Part shown: piece after piece, positions 9,469 to 17,329 of the stretch | Layout: every line of letters begins with the position of its first letter | Numbering within the stretch: the stretch's first letter is position 1 | Assembly: GCA_029098305.1 (NCBI GenBank) | Contig: JAQXOB010000009.1 | Span: 93,659 to 157,658, forward strand | Direction of reading: 5' to 3' | Source: Clostridia bacterium | GTDB lineage: Bacteria > Bacillota > Clostridia > Oscillospirales > Acutalibacteraceae | DNA: 64,000 nucleotides | The notes under the pieces: generated by a model | What the model was told of the DNA's origin: nothing | Seen by the model: the letters and a program-made list of their open reading frames with translations, nothing else | Databases searched by the model: none | Made by a program: the position numbers and the translations under genes

Positions 9469-10161
9469 TTATTCTTCACGTGGGTCGATGTACTTAGCAG
9501 CACCATCAAAACGACCGTATTGACCAATATTCTTCTTGTATGCCTCGTCTGGAGAAACACCATGGCGGATGTCTTCGAGCATCTTACCGAGCTTAACGAA
9601 CTGATAGCCGATAACTTCGTTGTTCTCATCAAGAGCTGTCTTGAGAACATAGCCCTCAGCCATCTCCATATAACGAACACCCTTTGCCTTGGTGCTGAAC
9701 ATTGTGCCAACCTGTGAGCGGAGGCCTTTGCCTAAATCCTCAAGAGCAGCGCCTACAGGCAAGCCGTCTTCTGAGAATGCAGTCTGGCTTCTACCATATA
9801 CCAACTGCTCAAAAATGTTCTTCATAGCCATGTTGATAGCATCACAAACCAAGTCTGTGTTGAGACATTCGAGCAATGTTTTGCCTGGAAGAATCTCAGC
9901 AGCCATAGCAGCTGAGTGAGTCATACCAGAGCAACCAAGAGTCTCTACAAGAGCCTCTTCTACAATACCATCTTTTACGTTTAATGTGAGCTTACAAGCA
10001 CCCTGTTGAGGAGCACACCAGCCGATACCATGTGATAAGCCAGCTATGTCCTTAACCTCATAAGCCTTTACCCATTTACCCTCTTCAGGTATGGGAGCAG
10101 GACCGTGATGTGGTCCCTTTGTTACAATGCACATATTTTCCACTTCATGTGAATAGTTCAT
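9469..10161 (-). CDS. Iron-sulfur cluster assembly scaffold-like protein (NifU-N/IscU-like)
   Basis: 230 residues from the ATG at 10161, chosen because AAGGGG lies 11 nt upstream. The longer frame from 10215 adds an unlikely leader. Cysteines sit in family-like contexts: GIGWCAPQQGACKLTL, ETLGCSGMTHSAAM, and a later LVCDAIN. The core resembles the NifU N-terminal/IscU scaffold fold in the divergent form that travels with GGGtGRT proteins. Role inferred: holding or transferring Fe-S clusters, possibly for its partner. It is first in a two-gene operon, with a consensus promoter (TATAAT at 10228-10223, TTGAAT at 10251-10246, 17-bp spacer). Confidence 0.8.
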   Translation of the reverse strand: MNYSHEVENMCIVTKGPHHGPAPIPEEGKWVKAYEVKDIAGLSHGIGWCAPQQGACKLTLNVKDGIVEEALVETLGCSGMTHSAAMAAEILPGKTLLECLNTDLVCDAINMAMKNIFEQLVYGRSQTAFSEDGLPVGAALEDLGKGLRSQVGTMFSTKAKGVRYMEMAEGYVLKTALDENNEVIGYQFVKLGKMLEDIRHGVSPDEAYKKNIGQYGRFDGAAKYIDPREE

Positions 10162-10222
10162 TTTAAAAGTAACCCCTTTCCAAATTGATTGTATGAACAT
10201 AAAAACACCATACATACGTGAA

Positions 10223-10251
10223 TATTATAAAATATTTTGGAAAATTATTCA
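10223..10251 (-). promoter_or_regulatory. Sigma-A promoter for the Fe-S scaffold/GGGtGRT operon
   Basis: On the minus strand, TTGAAT (10251-10246), 17 bp, TATAAT (10228-10223). Confidence 0.7.
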
Positions 10252-10321
10252 ATACTTTATCAAAGTTTATTTTGAAACATATAGATATTTTTCTAAAAGT
10301 TTTTTATATGCTTATAAAAAT

Positions 10322-10350
10322 GAATATTTAGAGGTGTTTGTCCATACATA
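10322..10350 (+). promoter_or_regulatory. Sigma-E-type promoter of the spoIIIA operon
   Basis: GAATATT (10322-10328), 14-bp spacer, CATACATA (10343-10350). This closely matches the mother-cell sigma-E consensus (-10 CATACAnT), and the first spoIIIA gene starts 35 bp downstream. Confidence 0.75.
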
Positions 10351-10384
10351 TTAACATAACGAATAAAGAATATGGAGTGATAGT

Positions 10385-11317
10385 ATGCAGAATGTAATGA
10401 GTGAACGTTTTATGAGTGCGATTAGTGTGCTGTCCAGTGATTTGCACAAACTGTTGTCGTGTATTGATCCTAATGTCAAGGCAACTGCCAATGAAGTTAG
10501 AATAAGAAGCTCAAAGCCGGTCATTATAAGGTGTGGCAAAAAAAATTACTATATCTCCAAGGATGGAACAATTACCAATGAGCCTTGCGATCAGAGTGTT
10601 ATTGTAAATGGCAAGATAATGAATGAAACCTTTCAGCGATTATGCGGTTTTTCGGTTTATAGCTATCAAAAGGAGCTAAGGCAAGGTTACATAACAATAA
10701 GAGGTGGTCATCGTGTGGGTATATGTGGCACAGCTATCATAAACAACGGTGAGGTTATCGGAATGAGAGAGATCACCTCTATGAATATAAGAATTTCACG
10801 AGAGATAAAAGATTCAGCAGCTAAGATATACGAAAAGCTAGGTACAAATCTGAAAGGTACTCTCATAGCAGGCATACCATCAAGCGGAAAAACGACGATT
10901 CTACGTGACTTTGCAAGGAGGATATCTCTCAGTGGTAGGTGTGTGACTGTAATAGATGAGCGTGGTGAGTTATCCGGAACATATGGCGGAATGACGCTCA
11001 ATGATTTAGGTTTGTGCGATGTGCTTAATGGTTATCCCAAGGCTTATGGCATAATGCAAGCATTGCGCTCTATGTCTCCTGATGTAATCGTCTGTGATGA
11101 GATAGGCTCGAAGGAAGATTGCAATGCCATTGCATCTGCTGTTAATACCGGTGCTGTGATTGTTGCAACTGTTCATGCAGAATCGCTAGAGGGCCTATAT
11201 TCTCAGGAGAAGGGCAAGTGGCTTATCTCTACCGGCGCTTTCGACCATATAGTTATGCTCAAAGGCAAGGACCATCCGGGAGAAATAGAGGGAATCTACA
11301 AGCCAAATCAAAGATAG
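10385..11317 (+). CDS. spoIIIAA: Stage III sporulation protein AA, secretion-type ATPase
   Basis: Mother-cell cytosolic ATPase of the SpoIIIA-SpoIIQ 'feeding tube' that connects mother cell and forespore. The 310-residue protein has Walker A GIPSSGKTT (about residues 163-171) and Walker B DVIVCDEIG (about 233-241), and resembles type II/IV secretion ATPases. ATG at 10385 follows GGAGTGA. It is the first gene of a complete eight-gene spoIIIAA-AH operon behind a sigma-E-like promoter. Confidence 0.96.
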   Translation: MQNVMSERFMSAISVLSSDLHKLLSCIDPNVKATANEVRIRSSKPVIIRCGKKNYYISKDGTITNEPCDQSVIVNGKIMNETFQRLCGFSVYSYQKELRQGYITIRGGHRVGICGTAIINNGEVIGMREITSMNIRISREIKDSAAKIYEKLGTNLKGTLIAGIPSSGKTTILRDFARRISLSGRCVTVIDERGELSGTYGGMTLNDLGLCDVLNGYPKAYGIMQALRSMSPDVIVCDEIGSKEDCNAIASAVNTGAVIVATVHAESLEGLYSQEKGKWLISTGAFDHIVMLKGKDHPGEIEGIYKPNQR

Positions 11318-11398
11318 ATTTATGAAAAAAAGTTCCGGCAATACTAAGGAAAAATTAAATTACGCTGACATTTCACAGTCGGCTTGGTGGTGAAAAGT

Positions 11399-11905
11399 AT
11401 GATTAAAATTATAGGTGCATTTTTATTAATAATATCAGGCTTTAGTGCCGGAATGATGATGGCACAAGGGCTAAAAAAGAAAGTTTTGTTCTACGAGGAT
11501 TTATTGTCATTTTTAAGTGAGCTAAAATCCCTTATCAGTTATACATCACAGCCACTGTCTGATGTTTTTGGAGAAAATACTTTTAATGGTGTATTTAATG
11601 AGTTTTCAAATGCAGTGCATCTCTCTATGCAATGTGAAAACACATTTGAAGATGCATGGAAAAAAAGCCTTTCTGTACTGTCAGATGGTGTTCCGTTAGA
11701 AGATGATGATATTAGTCTTATAAGCGAGTTTGGCAGAGGACTTGGCAAGACAGATATAAGCGGACAGATAGCACTATGTGAGCTTATTTCTGCAAAAGCG
11801 GATAGTCGACTGCAGATGTGCCGTAAGGATAAAGAATCCAAATCACAAATGTACAAGACTCTTGGAGTTCTCGGAGGTGCTGCAACGGCACTGCTGATTA
11901 TTTAA
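11399..11905 (+). CDS. spoIIIAB: Stage III sporulation protein AB
   Basis: 168 residues. An N-terminal membrane segment (IIGAFLLIISGFSAGMMMA) is followed by a cytoplasmic helical domain, with a hydrophobic C-terminus (LGVLGGAATALLII). This layout resembles type II secretion GspF-like subunits, as known for SpoIIIAB. I choose the ATG at 11399 because GGTGGTG lies 6 nt upstream; the frame is open from a TTG at 11384. Second gene of the operon, 81 bp after spoIIIAA. Confidence 0.93.
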   Translation: MIKIIGAFLLIISGFSAGMMMAQGLKKKVLFYEDLLSFLSELKSLISYTSQPLSDVFGENTFNGVFNEFSNAVHLSMQCENTFEDAWKKSLSVLSDGVPLEDDDISLISEFGRGLGKTDISGQIALCELISAKADSRLQMCRKDKESKSQMYKTLGVLGGAATALLII

Positions 11906-11930
11906 AGCATAAGGGAAAGGAACAAAAGCT

Positions 11931-12125
11931 ATGGATGTAGATATGATATTTAAGATAGCGGCTGTGGGAATTATTGTGGCGGTATTAAATCAGGTGCTAA
12001 TACGCAGTGGCAGAGAAGAACAAGCCATGATGACCACTTTGGCAGGACTGATAGTAGTGCTTATGATGATTGTAACAGAAATTAGCAATCTGTTTACTAC
12101 GATAAAATCGGTGTTTGATCTATGA
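11931..12125 (+). CDS. spoIIIAC: Stage III sporulation protein AC
   Basis: 64-residue, two-helix membrane protein (MIFKIAAVGIIVAVLNQVL, then a loop SGREEQAMM, then LAGLIVVLMMIVTEI). Length and pattern match SpoIIIAC. Its stop overlaps the start of spoIIIAD by 4 nt, which suggests translational coupling. Confidence 0.94.
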   Translation: MDVDMIFKIAAVGIIVAVLNQVLIRSGREEQAMMTTLAGLIVVLMMIVTEISNLFTTIKSVFDL

Positions 12126-12514
12126 TGGACTACATAACTATATGTGGATTATGTGTGGTATGTGCAGTGGTGTCGCTCACATTAAAAAGATACAATCCTG
12201 AGGTATCACTGTTGGTTTCTATAGCTGCTGGTGTTGTGATAGCATTACAGGCGATTACAATAGCAAAACCTGCACTGGAAAAAATTACATCTTTGCTCAC
12301 GCTTACCTCGCTTGAATCTAACATCACAAATATTCTGTTTAAGTCGCTTGGTGTGTGCTTTTTGTGTCAGTTTGCATCAGATAGCTGTGAAGATGCAGGC
12401 GAGAGGGCATTGGCATCTAAGGTTCAGCTTATCGGCAAAATATCAGTGCTTGTGATGTCATTGCCGCTTGTGGAAAAAATATCAGAGATAGCACTAGGAC
12501 TGATTCAAAGCTAA
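12122..12514 (+). CDS. spoIIIAD: Stage III sporulation protein AD
   Basis: 130-residue membrane protein with several hydrophobic helices, paralogous in pattern to SpoIIIAC and extended at the C-terminus. Includes FLCQFASDSCEDAGERALASK, a recognisable SpoIIIAD stretch. The start is ATG at 12122 or the next ATG at 12125; the first overlaps spoIIIAC by 4 nt. Confidence 0.93.
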   Translation: MMDYITICGLCVVCAVVSLTLKRYNPEVSLLVSIAAGVVIALQAITIAKPALEKITSLLTLTSLESNITNILFKSLGVCFLCQFASDSCEDAGERALASKVQLIGKISVLVMSLPLVEKISEIALGLIQS

Positions 12515-12537
12515 AACAGAAAATGGTGATGTTTAAA

Positions 12538-13659
12538 ATGAAAAGGACAGTGATTTTACTTTTTACTTTTGTCTGTATATTTTTTATATATCCTAATTGC
12601 ACAGCCTTTGCAAATGACAACGATAGAATAGAGGATATTGCAGGTGCAGACGAGATTTTATCGGTTATCCCTGATGAAGCTAGAGAATATATGTCTATCA
12701 CAGGAATAGATGATTTTGATGGTGGTGTTGTGGATGATATTCAAGGAGATAGATTTATATCATCACTTATCAAAGTTGCACAGGACGTGATGGAAGATGA
12801 AAGATTGCCCATATCAATGCTCATTGGTATTATCCTTCTCTGTGCATTAGCAAGTACGCTCAAAAATTCGCTAGTTGCAAGTGAACAGCTGTTTGATATA
12901 GTCGCTGTGCTGTGCGTGAGCGTGTGTGTTGCATCGCCTATAGCATCATTGATAGATCAAGGTACAACTACGATAACAGATGCTTCTTCATTTATGAAGA
13001 TATACATACCTATTATGGCAGGACTAATGGTGTCTTCAGGGCAAACGGTGAGCGCAGGCTCATATTACACACTTATGATGACAGCCAGCCAGCTTTGCTC
13101 GCTTCTTTTTACAAAGGTGATACTACCTGCTATAAATATTTTTTACGGTGTTTCTATAGCATCATCAATATCACCACAGCTAAATCTATCTAGCATATGC
13201 AATATGCTTTACAAAGGTGTAAAGTGGTTTTTAGGGTTTTCAATGAGTATATTCGCATCGCTTTTTACGATTCAGGGCATTATTGGCACATATTCGGATT
13301 CAGTGTCATCCAGAGCAATGAAATTTGCAGTGAAAAGCTTTGTTCCCGTGGTGGGAGGGGCTTTGAGTGACGTGTATCTATCTGTGGTGAATAGTGTGAA
13401 GATGCTAAAATCAGGTGTGGGCGTGGTGGCTATCATAGCTGCAATATTTATCTTCGTACCCATCCTGTTTAAGTGCCTTTTGTGGCTATTTATGCTAAAT
13501 CTGTGTAATGTAGGTGCAGAAATATTTAATTTAAGGGCAGTGTGTGTGCTTTTTTCTGTTTCTTCTAAGGTTCTTAGCTGTTTTGTTGCTGTTATATTCT
13601 CGATTATGTCTATGTTTGTAATATCTACAGCAATAATCCTGCTCGTGGGGGTGCAGTAA
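12538..13659 (+). CDS. spoIIIAE: Stage III sporulation protein AE
   Basis: 373-residue polytopic membrane protein with a cleavable-looking signal sequence (VILLFTFVCIFFIYPN, then CTAFA) and about seven later hydrophobic segments, as known for SpoIIIAE. I choose the ATG at 12538 because GGTGAT (12525-12530) is 7 nt upstream and the signal peptide then starts at residue 1; ATGs at 12523 and 12529 are alternatives. The stop overlaps the spoIIIAF start by 1 nt. Confidence 0.94.
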   Translation: MKRTVILLFTFVCIFFIYPNCTAFANDNDRIEDIAGADEILSVIPDEAREYMSITGIDDFDGGVVDDIQGDRFISSLIKVAQDVMEDERLPISMLIGIILLCALASTLKNSLVASEQLFDIVAVLCVSVCVASPIASLIDQGTTTITDASSFMKIYIPIMAGLMVSSGQTVSAGSYYTLMMTASQLCSLLFTKVILPAINIFYGVSIASSISPQLNLSSICNMLYKGVKWFLGFSMSIFASLFTIQGIIGTYSDSVSSRAMKFAVKSFVPVVGGALSDVYLSVVNSVKMLKSGVGVVAIIAAIFIFVPILFKCLLWLFMLNLCNVGAEIFNLRAVCVLFSVSSKVLSCFVAVIFSIMSMFVISTAIILLVGVQ

Positions 13660-14135
13660 TGGAAAAAATAAGTGCTTACGCAGTAATAATCAGTATGGCA
13701 TCTATATGTGCCGGCCTTATGAACATTATTTCACCTGATGGTGCTATGAAAAAGGTTTTCAGATATGTTCTCTCGCTGTTTCTGATTTGTGCGATTGTGA
13801 TTCCATTTAAAGATTTCAAATGGAGCGATATACAATTTTCGTTTGATCAGGATTTGCCCAACACAAGCTTTGAAATCAGCTCAGAGATAGATGAGCTAAC
13901 AAAAAGTAAACTTGATGAAAGTGTGTCGCAGATAGTGCAGAATGAACTTGAGTCGGTAGGCGTGTCTGATGCTACCATAAAAATAATTATGGATATTGAC
14001 TCGGACAACTGCATATATATTACCAGAGCAGAGGTATATATCAAAAAATCATATGTCAATCTTAAGCAAACTATTAAAAATAATATAAAAACCAACATTG
14101 GTATAGATGCAGATATATATTTAACAGGAGAATAA
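13659..14135 (+). CDS. spoIIIAF: Stage III sporulation protein AF
   Basis: 158 residues with two N-terminal membrane helices (YAVIISMASICAGLMNII and YVLSLFLICAIVIPF) and a soluble C-terminal domain with the ring-building-motif-like pattern of SpoIIIAF. Start overlaps the previous stop (TAATGG). Sixth gene of the operon. Confidence 0.92.
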   Translation: MEKISAYAVIISMASICAGLMNIISPDGAMKKVFRYVLSLFLICAIVIPFKDFKWSDIQFSFDQDLPNTSFEISSEIDELTKSKLDESVSQIVQNELESVGVSDATIKIIMDIDSDNCIYITRAEVYIKKSYVNLKQTIKNNIKTNIGIDADIYLTGE

Positions 14136-14139
14136 ATCA

Positions 14140-14667
14140 ATGGACAAAACAAAGAAATTTGAAAAACTTGATTTTAAGAAAAAAATAGTTTTAATAGCCG
14201 GCATAGTAGGTATAGCACTCATACTATTTTCAAGCTTTTTCTTGTCAGCTCAAAAGCCTGAACAAACAGGACAGAAGGAGACCTTTGATACCGATTCATA
14301 CAGAATAGAGCTTGAAAGTCGACTGGCTGATATTATATCTCATATAGACGGAGCAGGCACCACAGGCGTTATGATAACTCTTGATACGGGCATGGAATAC
14401 ACCTACGCACAAAACAGCGAATATTCTGAGTCTTCAGACAGTGACAGCAGAGAGATATCACGCTCAGGTGAATATTACACAGTAAAATCATCTCAAAATA
14501 TAGAACAACCTATACTCATAAGGGAATCACAGCCAAAGGTGAGAGGTGTGATAGTGGTGTGTGAGGGAGCAGGTAACGAGAATGTAAAAGAGGCGATTAT
14601 TAATGCTGTTTCAAGCATATTTGACATATCAAAATCAAAAATAAGTGTTAATAAGATAGCAAAATAA
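14140..14667 (+). CDS. spoIIIAG: Stage III sporulation protein AG
   Basis: 175 residues: one N-terminal transmembrane helix (IVLIAGIVGIALILFSSFFL) and an extracytoplasmic domain with GAGTTGVMITLDTG and VRGVIVVCEGAGNENVKEAI. The second motif is the recognisable ring-building-motif core of SpoIIIAG, which forms a large ring in the intermembrane space of the engulfed forespore. It starts 4 nt after spoIIIAF. Confidence 0.95.
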   Translation: MDKTKKFEKLDFKKKIVLIAGIVGIALILFSSFFLSAQKPEQTGQKETFDTDSYRIELESRLADIISHIDGAGTTGVMITLDTGMEYTYAQNSEYSESSDSDSREISRSGEYYTVKSSQNIEQPILIRESQPKVRGVIVVCEGAGNENVKEAIINAVSSIFDISKSKISVNKIAK

Positions 14668-14694
14668 TATGGTATTTACAGGAGGAATTTTTTT

Positions 14695-15267
14695 ATGAAA
14701 TTAGGAAAGAAACACATAGTACTTGGAGCATTACTTCTTGCATTGGGAGGATCTGTATTTTTGAATTGGCAGTTTAACGACAACAATGCGCTATTAGCGG
14801 CTACATCCAGTCAAGGCTCGGTCAAAGAGCTTGGCAAGGCACAGTATGCCAATGCCACTGCATCTGCAACAGAAGATACATCCTCTAAAGATACAGAGCC
14901 GGTTGTAATGAGTGCGGAGAGCAAAAGCTACTTTGAAGAGGTGCAAAAAACTCGAAACGATACACAGCAGCAGATTGTGGATATGGCGACAGAAATCCTT
15001 AAAAGCACAGAATCAGATGATGCCGCACGCACACAGGCTGTGATATCTGCATCACAAATAGCTTCTGTAATACAAAAGCAGACCAATGTAGAAAATCTCA
15101 TTAAGGCAAAGGGCTTTTCTGAGTGTATGGTATATATTCAGAATGATGAGTGTAGCGTTGTGGTGAATAAAGGCGTGCTAACAGAGGCGTTGGCGGTGAC
15201 TGTGAGAGATATAGTTAATTCTCAGGCAGGCATAGAATTTGATAAAATCAGCATCACTGAGGTTTAA
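14695..15267 (+). CDS. spoIIIAH: Stage III sporulation protein AH
   Basis: 190 residues: N-terminal transmembrane helix (IVLGALLLALGGSVFLNW), a low-complexity stalk, then a soluble domain ending SQAGIEFDKISITEV, resembling the YscJ/FliF-like domain of SpoIIIAH that binds SpoIIQ across the intermembrane space. Preceded by AGGAGGAAT. Last gene of the spoIIIA operon. An M23 peptidase gene follows after 137 bp. Confidence 0.94.
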   Translation: MKLGKKHIVLGALLLALGGSVFLNWQFNDNNALLAATSSQGSVKELGKAQYANATASATEDTSSKDTEPVVMSAESKSYFEEVQKTRNDTQQQIVDMATEILKSTESDDAARTQAVISASQIASVIQKQTNVENLIKAKGFSECMVYIQNDECSVVVNKGVLTEALAVTVRDIVNSQAGIEFDKISITEV

Positions 15268-15313
15268 GTAAAGCTTATTTTGATGAATATTTTTAATATA
15301 TGATCTTTTTCTC

Positions 15314-15342
15314 TTGCTAAATAAGATGATAATGTGTATAAT
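15314..15342 (+). promoter_or_regulatory. Sigma-A-like promoter for the M23 peptidase gene
   Basis: TTGCTA (15314-15319), 17 bp, TATAAT (15337-15342). Confidence 0.6.
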
Positions 15343-15404
15343 AAAATTGTATATTTTCGAGAAAAAGAAAGATTATTCATATATGAAAATCAGGAGATGT
15401 TTGA

Positions 15405-16622
15405 ATGAAAAGAAATAACATATTAAAGAGGATAATTTCCTCTGTGTTGTGTGCGTGTTTGCTTTTTGGCGTGGCATATAGTAGCAGGTCTGTTTCTTTT
15501 GCAGATGTAACTCAGGAGGATATAGATGCAATAAAAGATCGCCAGAGCGAGCTGGAGTCTCTCGATAGCGAGCTGGACTCTAAAATCGAAGTTGCCAGAA
15601 AAGACATCACTAAGCAAAAAGAGCTTTGCAAGGCAATAGAAGAAAAAATAGAAAATCAGCAGAGCGAGATAGACTATGTTTTGAAGGCTATCAATTTGCT
15701 TAACAATCAAATATCAGAAAAAGAAGAACAGATAGCAGGTGTGCAAGCAGAGATAGATAGCGACACTGAGAGACTTCGCCAGCGCATAAAGGCACTCTAT
15801 CTCTCAGGTGATACCACCACACTTGAAATAATACTTGGAGCAAAAGATTTTGATGACCTGCTCGACAAATCTTATATTATACATGAGATGGGCGAGGCTG
15901 ACGCACAGATCGTAGATTCCCTCAATGCTAATATGGATTCTATCCGTGAGGAAAAAGAGTCTATCGAGGCTGATAAAGACGAATTGCTCGATCAAAAGGC
16001 AAAGCTTGAAACAAAAATGATGGAGCTTGATGCCTTGCAGATGGAGTATAATGGCATATTGGCAGGATTAGAGGGCTATGAGGAAGAGCTTTTGGCAGAA
16101 AAAAAGGCTAATGCTGCCGAAAAGGAAAATCTTATGGATGAGCTTACTCAGGCTGAAGCAGAGCTTGCAGCTCAGCAAGCGCAGCAGAACCAGTCAAATT
16201 CCTACACAGATCCTTACTATTATGTAGCATCCGGTAGTGGCTATTGCTGGCCGGCACCTCAATGCACTATCATAACATCGTATTGGGGCGATGGCAGAGG
16301 TCATAAGGGTATAGATTTGGCGTGTGCAGGCAGTGCATACGGTCAGCCTATCGTGGCAGCACAAAGCGGAACGATCACCATAGCTAACGGCTCAGATTCT
16401 TGGGGTAGTGGCTGGGGATATTATATCCAGATAGATCATGGCAATGGCTATGGCACACTATATGCTCACTGTAGCTCGGTTATTGTGTCACCCGGACAGT
16501 ATGTAGAGAGAGGTCAGCTTATTGGATATATAGGCAACACAGGCAATTCTTACGGTGCTCATCTTCACTTTGAGTGTTGGTATAATGGTGTTAGATATGA
16601 TCCGATGACAGAGTTAGCCTGA
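15405..16622 (+). CDS. Secreted coiled-coil M23 (LytM) peptidase
   Basis: 405 residues: signal peptide (IISSVLCACLLFGVAYSSRSVSFA), a long coiled coil (about residues 35-265, rich in E/K/Q heptads), then a LytM/M23 zinc endopeptidase domain. The zinc and catalytic residues look intact: HKGIDLA (His, Asp), LYAHCSS and HLHFECW. The layout is that of EnvC/PcsB-type wall hydrolases that cut peptidoglycan cross-links. It has its own promoter and follows spoIIIAH. A role in sporulation is possible but not shown; a vegetative wall role is as likely. Confidence 0.9.
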   Translation: MKRNNILKRIISSVLCACLLFGVAYSSRSVSFADVTQEDIDAIKDRQSELESLDSELDSKIEVARKDITKQKELCKAIEEKIENQQSEIDYVLKAINLLNNQISEKEEQIAGVQAEIDSDTERLRQRIKALYLSGDTTTLEIILGAKDFDDLLDKSYIIHEMGEADAQIVDSLNANMDSIREEKESIEADKDELLDQKAKLETKMMELDALQMEYNGILAGLEGYEEELLAEKKANAAEKENLMDELTQAEAELAAQQAQQNQSNSYTDPYYYVASGSGYCWPAPQCTIITSYWGDGRGHKGIDLACAGSAYGQPIVAAQSGTITIANGSDSWGSGWGYYIQIDHGNGYGTLYAHCSSVIVSPGQYVERGQLIGYIGNTGNSYGAHLHFECWYNGVRYDPMTELA

Positions 16623-16645
16623 TTATAGATAATAAAATACCTCAT

Positions 16646-16690
16646 AAAAGAGCAGTGATAGATGATTTTTTCACCTATCACTGCTCTTTT
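16646..16690. terminator. Bidirectional terminator
   Basis: AAAAGAGCAGTGATAG and CTATCACTGCTCTTTT form a perfect 16-bp stem with A-run and T-run, between convergent genes. Confidence 0.92.
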
Positions 16691-16708
16691 ACAGTTTATA
16701 AAATTTAA

Positions 16709-17296
16709 TTAGTTGTACATAAATGAGTTGAGATCAGCTATTATCTGATTAGCTTCATCAGAGGTAATTTCTTTGTCAGAACCATCATAATAGCCTTTTG
16801 TTATAGGGCAGTTGTTTTCTACAGAGAATTCATAATCAATATGCAATACTACCTTGTTTTCTGAATTGTAGTAGGTATCTCTAGAGCGGAAAAGCTCGCC
16901 GTTTGGATCTTTAGCATATTTATATTTATTCGTAATCATTACATTGCCATTGCCGTCTTTCATCACGATTTGATCCAATAAATTATTGTCGTTATATGTG
17001 TTTTCGGTTTCGGCTGCCAATTCTCCGCTATCGCTTTTATAAAAATGAACCTTAACTACTCTGTTTTGGTCATCATATTCATAGTCCTGTGTAAATCCAC
17101 CATCAACTACGCCATCATCTGATTCTGTATCGCTGACGTCTTGCAAATCAGAATCATTACTTGATATTTCAGATGCAGTAGCACTTATTACATCATTTGG
17201 TGTTGCACTGCTTGCATCCGTGTTTTTATTGCCACATCCTGCAAAAACAGAGAGTGAGAGCAATAATGTGGCTGCAATTATAATTATTTTCTTCAA
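16709..17296 (-). CDS. Lipoprotein with YD-like motifs
   Basis: 195 residues with a lipoprotein signal (IIIIAATLLLSLSVFAGC, lipobox FAGC), an acidic Ser/Asp linker, and a C-terminal domain carrying repeat-like motifs YDDQNRVVKVHFY and YNDNNLLDQIVMKDGNGN, which recall YD/RHS-type strands. TTG start at 17296 after GGAAG. Likely anchored on the outer face of the membrane; function unknown. The gap to the upstream metallo-hydrolase is only ~33 bp, so co-transcription is likely. Confidence 0.75.
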   Translation of the reverse strand: MKKIIIIAATLLLSLSVFAGCGNKNTDASSATPNDVISATASEISSNDSDLQDVSDTESDDGVVDGGFTQDYEYDDQNRVVKVHFYKSDSGELAAETENTYNDNNLLDQIVMKDGNGNVMITNKYKYAKDPNGELFRSRDTYYNSENKVVLHIDYEFSVENNCPITKGYYDGSDKEITSDEANQIIADLNSFMYN

Positions 17297-17329
17297 TTTA
17301 AAACACTTCCATTCATAATTTATGGATAA

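Noticed and set aside
12912..13193. Alternative plus-strand frame inside spoIIIAE
   Set aside because: It lies fully within a well-supported gene and its product looks like a frame shadow.
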